Source of the DNA: Pauljensenia sp018375675
Lineage (GTDB): Bacteria > Actinomycetota > Actinomycetes > Actinomycetales > Actinomycetaceae
Length of the DNA: 64,000 nt
Direction of reading: 5' to 3'
Assembly: GCA_041432705.1 (NCBI GenBank)
Contig: JAPWAE010000007.1
Coordinates: 1 to 64,000, forward strand
Shown here: piece after piece, positions 7,499 to 15,487 of the stretch
Layout of the letters: every line of letters starts with the position of its first letter
Position numbering within the stretch: position 1 is the first letter of the stretch
The notes under the pieces: generated by a model
What the model was told of the DNA's origin: nothing
The model's input: the letters and a program-made list of their open reading frames with translations, nothing else
The model's database searches: none
Made by a program: the position numbers and the translations under genes

Positions 7499-8698
7499 TC
7501 ACTGACTGTGGTACCGGGGGCTGGTGCCGATGTGGGTCGGGTAGCCGTGTTCGCGACTGAGGGCAGCCTCTTCGTTCACGCCGCGGTAGACGTAGACATC
7601 ATCATTACGAATCAGAATGGGGTTAACAACGCCGTCCGCATAGTCGGCGACGTCATCCCATGAGGGCGCTGCCTCGTAGTAGTTCTTCGCAACGCAGGGA
7701 TTCTCGTCCGCGTACTGCGACGGGTCCGAACGCAGGAACGCGATCGGGTCGGCGGGGCCGTAGCCGGTGAGCTTGTTCCACTCGCTACCGCTCCTGCCCG
7801 TCAGAGCCAGCGCCTGCAGCATCTGATCTGCGCTGACGTCCTCGTCGAAGTGCTCCCAGCCGAGCGCCAAGAAGCCGGCAATAATCGGGGTCGCAAAAGA
7901 CGTTCCCTCTGCTTCCTCGACGCGACCGGTCGACACGTCACGCGTCACAACTGTACCCAGCGCGGTCGTCAGCAACCCGTTACCCCAGTTCGTGTACTCC
8001 GTGAGACTGTTGTAACGGGTCGTCGCTCCGATGCCGCAGATTCCCCTCCACAAGGCCAGCGTATCGGTGGGGTTCTCGGTGGTCTCGTTGCCCATCGCGG
8101 CCACAACGATGACACCCTCGGCGAGCGCCCGGGCCATGGCCCACCGGAGGTCGATGGATTCGGTGTCACCAAAACTACTAGAGATCGTGATGATGTCGGC
8201 GCCGTCGTTGATCGCCTGCTCGATGAGGAGCGGCGTGTCGTTTACTGCTTCACCCGTCCAGCCGGAGATCGTGCAGTTCGATCCCGGGGAATCGCCGTAC
8301 AGGGGGATCGTGTAGGTGTAGAGCGTTGCGCCCGGTGCCACGCCAAACTCGGGCGAGACCAGGATCTGCGCGACCGTGGTGCCGTGTGCCGCATTCTCGG
8401 GGGCCGAGGTCATGACGCAGGGCGTCCGATCCTGAATGTTCGCGCCCCTAAGTTCGGGAATGTTCGGGTTCACGGCACCGTCCAGGACCGCAATGGTGAC
8501 GCCCTTGCCCGTGATTCCCTGATCATGGATGGACTTGAGCTTGTAGAAGTTGTAGTAGTCCTGCTTGTCAGCGGTCATCGGCGGGTCGGCGGCGTAGGCC
8601 GGCGCAACGGGGGCAAGGCTCGCTCCGAGGCTGAGTGCGAGCGCACTGGCGAGGATCCCCACGCTCCTACCCCAGCGCCGTGTTGTCCGAGTTGTCAT
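7499..8698 (-). CDS. secreted anchor-less mycosin-like S8 peptidase coupled to mycP
   Basis: A 399-residue protein starting with a twin-Arg-containing signal peptide (TRRWGRSVGILAS, cleavage near AYAADPP). The triad is Asp73 (AVLDG), His105 (AAHGTTVAQ, canonical HGT) and Ser267 (GTSFATP), with Asn204 (AAMGNET) for the oxyanion hole. It has the family disulfide pair (RTPC and SNCTISGW) and the C-terminal HIGTSPRYHSQ, with no transmembrane tail. Its ATG overlaps the mycP stop as ATGA, so the anchored mycosin and this free paralogue are translationally coupled. A longer reading frame upstream overlaps mycP and lacks a ribosome site, so it was not used. Confidence 0.8.
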   Translation of the reverse strand: MTTRTTRRWGRSVGILASALALSLGASLAPVAPAYAADPPMTADKQDYYNFYKLKSIHDQGITGKGVTIAVLDGAVNPNIPELRGANIQDRTPCVMTSAPENAAHGTTVAQILVSPEFGVAPGATLYTYTIPLYGDSPGSNCTISGWTGEAVNDTPLLIEQAINDGADIITISSSFGDTESIDLRWAMARALAEGVIVVAAMGNETTENPTDTLALWRGICGIGATTRYNSLTEYTNWGNGLLTTALGTVVTRDVSTGRVEEAEGTSFATPIIAGFLALGWEHFDEDVSADQMLQALALTGRSGSEWNKLTGYGPADPIAFLRSDPSQYADENPCVAKNYYEAAPSWDDVADYADGVVNPILIRNDDVYVYRGVNEEAALSREHGYPTHIGTSPRYHSQ

Positions 8699-10107
8699 GA
8701 CAGGTCCTCTTCGGAGTCTTCGACGACGGCGGGCCTGCCGCGCAGGTGCGAGAGAATCACGAGGCCTCCGAGCAGCGAGGCCCCGAGGACCGCAATCGCG
8801 GACACGATGTAGGCGCGAATCGTCAGGTTGTTTTCCCGCGACGTCAGATCCGCCGAGGCCACGGCGGGCCGGGCAGGGGCGGGGTGCTCTGCGGCGTTGG
8901 GATGTTCGGGCCCGTACCTGGTGCCGATGTCGGTGAAGGTGAGGGCATCGAAAGGCGAGACGACACCCCAGCCGAGGGCGTCTGTGCGTTGATCGGCGGT
9001 GCCGCGCAGGGCGGTCACTTCGAGCCGGTACTTCCACATGTCGGGCCCCTCATCGGGGTAGGCCGAGGCCACGAGGGCCGCAAAGCCACCCGCGTATGCG
9101 GTCGCATAGGACGACGACGGCAGGGGCTGGTCCCCCTCGTATCCGCCGACGAGGCAGTCGGCCTGGTCAAACCAGGTCGTGAGAATGACGCCTGCGGGCA
9201 CGGCGAGCTTGACGTGCGCGCCGTGCACCTGCTGGTCCGAAGCCGATCCGTCGGCGTTCGAGGCGGTGACGCCGAGCACACCCGGGTACGCGGCCGGGTA
9301 GACGACCTGATTCGCTTCCTGCCCTTGGTATACGTTGCCGGTCGAAGCCACGACGAGGGCCCGGCCGCGCACGGCGTTGATGGCTGCCTCCAACTGGGGG
9401 TCGCCATCGGGGGCGGACTGCGCGACGACGATGATCTGCGCGCCGTGGTCGGCGGCCCACTGGATCCCACGGCCCACCTTCGACATGAAGGTCTCTTCGC
9501 CTTCCTTCTGCGGGCGGTTTTCCTGAAGGCCGGTCTCGACACGCACCGGGAGGATCTTCGCCTCGGGGGCGACGCCGACGAGGCCCGATCCCATCTCCTT
9601 GGGCAGCTCCTGCGCGGCGATCGCACCCGCGATGGCGGTGCCGTGTTCTCCGACGTCAACGCGCCCGTCGGTGTTTTCACCGCTCAGGTCGATGCCGGGG
9701 AGTACCACGGGACCGTCCGGCCCCTGGAAGTGCTGGTTGCCGGCAGCTACGCCCGAGTCGATGATCGCGACCGTCACGCCGCGGCCTCGTGAGACCTCCC
9801 AGGCGCGACGCACTCCCACGGCGTCGAAGATGGCGGGCGTTTGCTTGATGTACGAGGGCGAGTTCTGCGAGCATTCGCCGCCCTCGGATTCACTTGCGGG
9901 AGTCGTTGCCGACGATGAAGGAGTCGGCGTCGGACGCACACTCGGGGTCGGCACCGGGTCCGCGTGGGCGACGCCGGGGCCGAACGCACCGGAGTCATCA
10001 GGCGAGACGACGGGCGCAGCGATAGGAACGAGCGCGAGTCCTGCGATCAGCGAGGCACCGACGAGGCCTCGGCCCAAGGACAGGGAACGCGCGCGGCGGG
10101 CACTCAC
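8695..10107 (-). CDS. mycP: mycosin, membrane-anchored ESX serine protease
   Basis: A 470-residue S8 peptidase of the MycP type, needed in known ESX systems for complex stability and substrate processing. An N-terminal signal sequence (about 12-48) is followed by a Pro/Ser/Thr stretch (51-70) like the mycosin N-extension. Catalytic residues: Asp117 (AIIDSG), His155 (GEHGTAIAG), Asn258 (ASTGN) and Ser333. The serine motif is unusual, SSSYATAYAGG instead of GTSxAxP. A single C-terminal membrane helix spans about 432-453, with a short acidic cytoplasmic tail. The GTG start at 10107 overlaps the eccB stop (GTGA); a longer upstream frame lies inside eccB. It is the only one of seven S8 proteins here with the anchor. 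Confidence 0.85.
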   Translation of the reverse strand: MSARRARSLSLGRGLVGASLIAGLALVPIAAPVVSPDDSGAFGPGVAHADPVPTPSVRPTPTPSSSATTPASESEGGECSQNSPSYIKQTPAIFDAVGVRRAWEVSRGRGVTVAIIDSGVAAGNQHFQGPDGPVVLPGIDLSGENTDGRVDVGEHGTAIAGAIAAQELPKEMGSGLVGVAPEAKILPVRVETGLQENRPQKEGEETFMSKVGRGIQWAADHGAQIIVVAQSAPDGDPQLEAAINAVRGRALVVASTGNVYQGQEANQVVYPAAYPGVLGVTASNADGSASDQQVHGAHVKLAVPAGVILTTWFDQADCLVGGYEGDQPLPSSSYATAYAGGFAALVASAYPDEGPDMWKYRLEVTALRGTADQRTDALGWGVVSPFDALTFTDIGTRYGPEHPNAAEHPAPARPAVASADLTSRENNLTIRAYIVSAIAVLGASLLGGLVILSHLRGRPAVVEDSEEDLS

Positions 10108-11558
10108 TTGAGCCCCACTGAGGTGGCGGCGGCCTTCGGCGACATCTCGGAACCCGGTGGGATGAGCTCGCCCCATGCGCGCGGGACCGACGCAGCCTCT
10201 GACGGCTGCCACCCGAGGGCATTCATGGAGACGGCCGGAACATCGCCAAGGGAGTGACGGAAGCCCAGGTCGGAGACGAAGACATAGGACGCGGCCTCGC
10301 CGCCACCGCCGGACGTGAGGGCGAGGAGGGCGCCGGATCCGCCCGCAACAGTGACGTTGCGCGTCGTGGACGGCCCCTTCGGGGACTGCAGAGATTCCGC
10401 ATCGTAGGACGCTTCGATCGCACGCTTCTCAGGCATGGTGACCAGGTCGAACGTCGGTTTAGCGCGATCAGTGGTGTCCATCGCGGCGCACAGGACCGTC
10501 CGGTTGGACGCGTCGCGGCTCTCATCAAACCACTCAGGCGATTCAAAGTCCTCGACGTCAGGCCAATCGTCACCGACGAAGACGGCCCGGACGGGCTCGA
10601 CGTACTTGAACATCTCGGTGGGGAACTTCTTCGAGGGCGGGGCATCCTGATACAGTCGCGCCGCAGTCGAGTTGAAGACCACCAGATTCGAGTCGTCGAT
10701 CACCAGGTAGGAGTTTTTGACCTGACCGGCGGAATCGACCTGGTCGAGGACCATTCCAATGGTGATGCCCTCGTTCTTCAGGTCGCCCGGCAGGTTCTTG
10801 GCCGGCTGCCCAGCGTTCTCAATGTCGTTGTAGCTCCAGGGACGCAGAGGCGTGCCCGAAGGGAAGAGGTCGAGCCACTCGGGTTCGACGGTGATCGGGT
10901 AGCTGGTGAGGTTCTGGAAGGACAGCGCCCAGTCACCCAGACGGCTCACGCTGGAGTCGATGTAGTACTTCTTGCCTTTTTCCCGATCGACGAAGTATTT
11001 GTCTCCGCTGCCGGTCGCCTGCACGAGCGCGGACGTGGCCTGCTTGACCGGGAAATTGTCCGCAGGCAGTTCCTTGGCGATCCACGTGTGGTAGCCGGAC
11101 TCCATGTCGCAGGAGAGCCACTGTTTACTCAGCATGTCGGTTAGTGGCACATCATCGGGCACATCAGGCAGGCCGATCTGGGCGCCGCGCGGAATGTTCT
11201 CGAGTGACGACGCTGATGCCTGGATGGTCGTCAACTTCGATTCGGGGCTGAGCAACCTAGCGGTGGTCACATTCGCGATCGGGTGGAGGACGCCATTCGC
11301 CCAGAAATAACGGGCGCCCGTCCCCTTCACGTCGATGAGCTGGTACTGCGCCTCCCCGAGCCTCGGGTTCGGTGCGAAAATCCGCATGCCGATCCCCACC
11401 ACGCTAATGACGATCGCGACGACGAGCCCGAAAATAAGGGGGCGCACGGGCGAGGGCGTGTCGACCTCGCGCCCGTCGGGCGTGCCGGAGGTGAAGGCCG
11501 TGATCAGGCGGTTTCGATTGAAGCGCTGGGCTTCGAGAATGTCTTTACTCGACGGCAT
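10104..11558 (-). CDS. eccB: EccB, ESX core component
   Basis: A 484-residue type VII core subunit with the typical EccB start (SSKDILEAQRFNRNRLITAF), one membrane helix at about 42-63 (PLIFGLVVAIVISVVGIGM), and a large extracytoplasmic beta-rich domain built on repeats around a pseudo-symmetric core. The family's paired cysteines are visible (WLSCDME and VLCAAMD). It lies 3 bases after eccD and overlaps mycP by GTGA, the order eccD-eccB-mycP. EccB forms the periplasmic-side part of the complex and contacts EccC and EccD. Length and topology match the family. Confidence 0.9.
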   Translation of the reverse strand: MPSSKDILEAQRFNRNRLITAFTSGTPDGREVDTPSPVRPLIFGLVVAIVISVVGIGMRIFAPNPRLGEAQYQLIDVKGTGARYFWANGVLHPIANVTTARLLSPESKLTTIQASASSLENIPRGAQIGLPDVPDDVPLTDMLSKQWLSCDMESGYHTWIAKELPADNFPVKQATSALVQATGSGDKYFVDREKGKKYYIDSSVSRLGDWALSFQNLTSYPITVEPEWLDLFPSGTPLRPWSYNDIENAGQPAKNLPGDLKNEGITIGMVLDQVDSAGQVKNSYLVIDDSNLVVFNSTAARLYQDAPPSKKFPTEMFKYVEPVRAVFVGDDWPDVEDFESPEWFDESRDASNRTVLCAAMDTTDRAKPTFDLVTMPEKRAIEASYDAESLQSPKGPSTTRNVTVAGGSGALLALTSGGGGEAASYVFVSDLGFRHSLGDVPAVSMNALGWQPSEAASVPRAWGELIPPGSEMSPKAAATSVGLK

Positions 11559-11561
11559 GAC

Positions 11562-12923
11562 TCAGCTCCACAGGTAGACGGCCAGAGGAAGCAGAACAAA
11601 CAGCGACAGCACGGAGATCGTGTCGGCGATGCGCGTCAGGTGCGGGCGAGCACGAGGCCCGACGACGTTGGTGACGACGAGGACGAGCGCCGTCGCAATC
11701 GCCGCCAGCGTCAGCCAGGGCATCATCCTCGGGTCCTTGTAGGCGCTGAGCACAGTGGCCACGAGGATCACGACGAGGCCGGTGAGAGCACCGAGAAGCA
11801 CCTCGACGCGAGCACGGATCGAACGCGTCTGGAGAACGAGTGACACCGCACCGAGCATGATGAGGGTCAGCGGCAGGGAGACCGACCGCATTTCGGGTGC
11901 TGTCATAAGAGAAACGGTCAGGAAGAGCGCGGCGATCGCCCCGCCGGAGCGCAGAGCGACGACGAATACGAAGGACGTGCTGACCTGATCTGTGATGCCC
12001 TTCGCGGGAATCTGCTCGGTCGTGTCCGCGTCCAGGATGCGCACGGGAATGTGAGCCAGCGCGATCCAGGGCGCGACCTGGAGGAGCACAATCATCAGTG
12101 CGAAGAGGATAGCGGAGACGCCTGCCTGAGAGAGCTGACCGAGTCGAACCAGGAGGCCGGTGGCCGCCAAGACAGTCCCGACGACGAGAGGGGCCGCGAT
12201 GGAGATTCGGTAGCGCTTGGTCAGCGTGAGAACGGCGAGGGAACCAATCAGGAGGCCGAGGCCCGTCCACGCCCAGCCGGCGGTGTCCCAGTGGCTCTGG
12301 CTCAGGCGCAGAGCAGCTGCGGCCGTCAGGAAAGGGACGGAGTGTGCCAGCGCGATGCCGCTTGCTTGCGGGTGCTTGCGGGTCATGACGACAGACGTGG
12401 CGGTCACGAGCAGGGCCGCCACGATACCGATCGCGCCGGCGATGAAGTTGTACCTCGTGACACCTTTGGGATCCAAGGCGGTGAGGGCGTCCGGGGGCGT
12501 GGTCGCCAGGAGGAGGGCGGCGACGAAGACGAGGCCGGCAGCGGCGAGCGCCGCGAGCGTGCGAGCATCCTCACGTGTCCAAGGAGTGGACACTCTTTCG
12601 ACAACTTGACCGACTGCCTCCGTGAGGTCGTCATAGACCATGTCGGCGGCACCCTCACCCAGGGGCTCGAGGGTGAGCGCCGCTCCGGCGCGCACTCCCT
12701 GGGCGGACAGAGACTTGGATTGATCGAGCAGACGGCCCGAGGCCGTACGCACCGCGAAGCCGTCATTCGTTGGCTGATCAGTGAAAGCTCCCACCGTTTC
12801 AACCATTCCGGGGAGCAGCTCCACCAGGGGGATCGACTGCGGAAGCGTCACGTCACTACGGTCAACGCCGTACGTAATCGTGAGCGGAATCAGCGCCACT
12901 CCTCGTGATGTTTTCGATGCCAT
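11562..12923 (-). CDS. eccD: EccD, ESX membrane channel subunit (copy 1)
   Basis: 453 residues. Residues ~10-88 form the cytosolic ubiquitin-like (YukD) domain: ALIPLTITYGVDRSDVTLP, then GRLLDQSKSLSAQGVRAGAALTLEP. A linker of about 35 residues is followed by about 11 transmembrane helices from residue ~120 to the end. EccD dimers make the membrane vestibule of the ESX translocon. This copy heads the minus-strand run to eccB and mycP and is divergent from the WXG100 pair. A second EccD is encoded at 15487-16923. Confidence 0.88.
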   Translation of the reverse strand: MASKTSRGVALIPLTITYGVDRSDVTLPQSIPLVELLPGMVETVGAFTDQPTNDGFAVRTASGRLLDQSKSLSAQGVRAGAALTLEPLGEGAADMVYDDLTEAVGQVVERVSTPWTREDARTLAALAAAGLVFVAALLLATTPPDALTALDPKGVTRYNFIAGAIGIVAALLVTATSVVMTRKHPQASGIALAHSVPFLTAAAALRLSQSHWDTAGWAWTGLGLLIGSLAVLTLTKRYRISIAAPLVVGTVLAATGLLVRLGQLSQAGVSAILFALMIVLLQVAPWIALAHIPVRILDADTTEQIPAKGITDQVSTSFVFVVALRSGGAIAALFLTVSLMTAPEMRSVSLPLTLIMLGAVSLVLQTRSIRARVEVLLGALTGLVVILVATVLSAYKDPRMMPWLTLAAIATALVLVVTNVVGPRARPHLTRIADTISVLSLFVLLPLAVYLWS

Positions 12924-13118
12924 TGGGTCCTCCCGAATGCCGCGTGATGGGGTTTTTGGCTACACGACACAACCCTGTAAGTCTAGATTCTCGGTCAGGT
13001 TTTGTCATGATTTTTCCGTAACATTGAAAAAAATGATGAAAACATGGTTAGTATTCATGTGTCCCCATGCTCTCACGCATCCCGGCGAGAGAGTCCACTC
13101 ATACAAATGGAGGTTCAC
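12924..13118. promoter_or_regulatory. divergent promoter region, eccD and WXG100 pair
   Basis: An AT-rich stretch in GC-rich surroundings. On the plus strand TTGAAA (13024-13029) and TAGTAT (13049-13054), 19 bases apart, are candidate -35 and -10 boxes, leaving a 5' leader of about 60 bases before the first WXG100 gene with its TGGAGG site. The minus promoter for eccD must lie in the same region. Assignment is by eye. Confidence 0.45.
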
Positions 13119-13424
13119 ATGGCAGACCAGAGGGCCGCAGAAGGCGCCCTAAAGCAGGGTTTCTCGGCGGTTGAGTCCACCAAGGCCGACATCGACAGCC
13201 ACCTCAAGCGTCTTGAGGGCGATCTGTCGACCATCGGTAGCTCCTGGCAGGGCGCTGCCTCGGTGCAGTTCACTTCGCTGATGACTCAGTGGCAGGAGAA
13301 CGCAGCGAAGGTTAACCAGGCGCTTCAGGATCTCGCGGACAACCTGCGCGCCACCGATTCGTCGATGGAAGCCAACGAGTCCGAGACCGAGAACTCGTTC
13401 TCTCAGCTGCTCGGCGGCCTGTGA
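13119..13424 (+). CDS. WXG100 protein, ESAT-6/CFP-10 family (first of pair)
   Basis: A 101-residue helical hairpin with the WxG turn in SSWQGAASVQF at about residue 45. Small size, lack of a signal peptide, and pairing with a second WXG100 gene 22 bases downstream match the EsxA/EsxB heterodimers secreted by ESX systems. No YxxxD/E export signal is visible in its C-terminal helix (SETENSFSQLLGGL), so it is likely the partner carried by the second protein. The ATG at 13119 has TGGAGG 4 bases upstream; the longer reading frame to 13044 has no ribosome site and lies in the promoter region. Confidence 0.85.
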   Translation: MADQRAAEGALKQGFSAVESTKADIDSHLKRLEGDLSTIGSSWQGAASVQFTSLMTQWQENAAKVNQALQDLADNLRATDSSMEANESETENSFSQLLGGL

Positions 13425-13446
13425 GAGATTAGATTAGGAGACTGAC

Positions 13447-13728
13447 ATGGATTTCCAGGTAAATTACGCCGCTCTTGACGCCGCTGCCGCTGACATCAAC
13501 ACCGGTGCCGCTAACCTGCAGAACTGCCTCGACGATCTCGAGCAGACGCTGAACCAGCTGCGCTCGTCGTGGGAAGGCCAGACGCAGGAAGCCTACGACA
13601 TTGCTCAGCGTAAGTGGAACGAGGGCCTCGAGGGCCTGAAGGACGTGCTGCGCCGCACCTCCGCCGCCGTTGATTCGGCTCGCTCCAACTACCAGTCGAC
13701 GGACCAGTCCAACGCTGCCCGCTTCTGA
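13447..13728 (+). CDS. WXG100 protein with YxxxD export motif (second of pair)
   Basis: A 93-residue helical hairpin with WxG in SSWEGQTQEAY (Trp at residue ~42). The C-terminal tail contains YQSTD, fitting the YxxxD/E type VII export signal, close to the end as in CFP-10. The ribosome site AGGAG lies 5 bases before ATG. It is co-transcribed with the preceding WXG100 gene and followed by a strong terminator, so the two form a short, probably highly expressed secreted-pair operon. Confidence 0.88.
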   Translation: MDFQVNYAALDAAAADINTGAANLQNCLDDLEQTLNQLRSSWEGQTQEAYDIAQRKWNEGLEGLKDVLRRTSAAVDSARSNYQSTDQSNAARF

Positions 13729-13747
13729 GAGCATCAGCGCCTAGCGC

Positions 13748-13788
13748 TACCGAAAAGGGTCGTCCCATTGGGGCGGCCCTTTTCGGTA
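13748..13788 (+). terminator. terminator of the WXG100 operon
   Basis: TACCGAAAAGGGTCGTCCC pairs with 13770-13788 around an ATT loop, with two non-Watson-Crick positions. The A-run on the left arm pairs with TTTT near the end of the right arm, giving an intrinsic-terminator shape 20 bases after the WXG100 stop. Confidence 0.7.
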
Positions 13789-13916
13789 CCCACGAGCGTC
13801 CGATTCCGCGCCACAGCGGTGCGTCTCCACACTCACAAGCGGCCAGCTACGTTGTGCCGACTCCCGCATACAAGAATTTCCCAGTCGGTTAAATCGTGGC
13901 GGGAACGAGCACAGAG

Positions 13917-13951
13917 AAAACCGCCGCCGTCCCCTATCAGGACGGCGGCGG
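13917..13951 (-). terminator. terminator for the RDD-FHA transcript
   Basis: CCGCCGCCGTCC (13921-13932) and its exact complement (13940-13951) flank a 7-base loop. Read on the minus strand the stem is followed by TTTTCTC. It lies about 120 bases beyond the RDD-FHA stop. The rest of the 13789-14068 gap shows no gene or repeat that I can support. Confidence 0.7.
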
Positions 13952-14068
13952 CAACTATTCAAGGCATCGGCGCGCAGAGACGATCAAGGCGGAGACAGGG
14001 CCTGCGCAGCGACCGGATGAGCGCACCGAGAATCAACGCGGCGAGGGGCTCACCCTGCCTACAGAGGG

Positions 14069-15487
14069 TCAGTGCACCGAGTCCGCGTCGGCGTAGACGA
14101 TCGTGGCCCTCCGGTCACCCATGATGACCTCGGTACCGGCGGGCACCTCAACCGCCTGTCCACCCGTCAGCTCCATGACGCGACCATCGGGCGTGCGAAT
14201 CTGCGTGCCGTTCGCAGAGAAAGAGTCTTCGATCCAGGCGCCGGAAGCCGTGGGCCCCACACGCATGTGCGTGCGCGAGAGCGACATCGTCGCGTCGGGA
14301 ACGACGACTGCACGCGACCCTTCGACGGCTGCGGGTGCACGCCCAAGCGTCACCGGCATATCGATGAGCTCGCGCTGCCCGGAGTCGAAGATGAGCCACA
14401 GGAGCTGCATGCGCGGCGGCGTCGCGGGCGCGCCCCACTGAGACTGGCCTGCTCCACCCCATTGAGACGCACCGGAGCGCTGCGCAGCCTGCACGTCGCG
14501 GCGGCTCGGAGGAGGGCCGGGCACGCCGGATGCGGGAGCAGCGTACTGTCCTCCCCCACCGTAAGAGGCCTGGGCGGGCTGAGGGGGCACCTGCTGAGCG
14601 GGCGCTCCCCAGCTGGGCGGAGCGGGAACCTGGGCGGGAGCGGCGGGAGCGGCAGGCACCGCGGGCGCAGCGGGCAGCGGAGGCACCGCGGGGGCTGTCG
14701 GCATGGACGGACCAGCGGGCCGCTGAGGCGCAGGGCGGTGAGTGTCCGGAGCTCCCTGGGGTGGCGCGAGGAGCGCGTCGAACTCGTTGGGTTCGCGCGC
14801 AGCAGGCGCAGCGGGAGCCGAAGGCGCAGCAGGCATGCTGGGTGCGGCGGGCAGCGGAGAGACCGCCGGCGTTGCGGGTGCGCTGTAGTCCTCCCCGTAG
14901 GGGTCGTTCACACGCTGACCGGGCGCGGAATAGTCCGGCGCCGAGGAGGGCACGGGCGTCAGCGGCGCAGCGGGAGCACTCCACTGGTCAACCCCCTCAT
15001 GCACGCTCTCAAAACCACTGGGGGCCATGTGCGGACGCTCGGAGCGCTCAACCTCACCGGGGCCCGCCGCGAGCGCCGCATGCTTGCGCAAGTCGACGAA
15101 GCGGGTACGGGTGGGGCCGCTCAGCCACGTACGCCCATCGTGGACCATCGCATACGAGGCAAGCAGGCCCACGACGGTGACCTGGAGGAGCACAGCGAGG
15201 GCCGTGTAGCCCAGCGCCGCTCCGAGCGACGGAGTCTGCGCGTCTTCCTCGTCGCGGATCATGCACACGCGCATGAGGGCCAAGCCCGGCGTCCGGCCCG
15301 ACGCGCCGAGCATGAGCGCGGAGGCAACCACGGCCTCGGCGGTGACCATTCCGATCGTCCACGCCGTGAAGTGCACGTACCACGTCACGCCAAGCAGGAC
15401 CCCGAGGACCAGCAGGTCGATGAGATACGCGCCGACGAGCCGCGAAGCGGATGCGTGGGCGAAAGGAGTCTTCGTAGTATCAGCCAT
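14069..15487 (-). CDS. RDD membrane protein with C-terminal FHA domain
   Basis: 472 residues. An N-terminal RDD domain (about 10-150) has three membrane helices (YLIDLLVLGVLLGVTWYV; GMVTAEAVVASALMLGASGRTPG; LGYTALAVLLQVTVVGLLASY) and the family Arg/Asp pattern. A long Pro/Ala-rich cytosolic linker (about 175-350) follows. The C-terminal FHA domain (about 360-470) keeps the phosphothreonine-binding residues: LGRAP, LSRTH and SANGTQI. The stop of eccD copy 2 and this start share one base (TAATG), so the two are co-translated. EccC here lacks the N-terminal FHA domains of Firmicutes EssC, so this protein could supply phospho-sensing to the translocon. The kinase at 27776-29293 is a candidate writer; that link is inference. 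Confidence 0.8.
   Translation of the reverse strand: MADTTKTPFAHASASRLVGAYLIDLLVLGVLLGVTWYVHFTAWTIGMVTAEAVVASALMLGASGRTPGLALMRVCMIRDEEDAQTPSLGAALGYTALAVLLQVTVVGLLASYAMVHDGRTWLSGPTRTRFVDLRKHAALAAGPGEVERSERPHMAPSGFESVHEGVDQWSAPAAPLTPVPSSAPDYSAPGQRVNDPYGEDYSAPATPAVSPLPAAPSMPAAPSAPAAPAAREPNEFDALLAPPQGAPDTHRPAPQRPAGPSMPTAPAVPPLPAAPAVPAAPAAPAQVPAPPSWGAPAQQVPPQPAQASYGGGGQYAAPASGVPGPPPSRRDVQAAQRSGASQWGGAGQSQWGAPATPPRMQLLWLIFDSGQRELIDMPVTLGRAPAAVEGSRAVVVPDATMSLSRTHMRVGPTASGAWIEDSFSANGTQIRTPDGRVMELTGGQAVEVPAGTEVIMGDRRATIVYADADSVH

Noticed and set aside
8699..9037. N-terminal extension of the peptidase at 7499
   Set aside because: Lies inside mycP; the ATG in the ATGA overlap starts directly with a signal peptide.
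12924..13118. Extended start of the first WXG100 protein at 13044
   Set aside because: Would begin in the promoter region with no ribosome site; TGGAGG supports 13119 and the family length.
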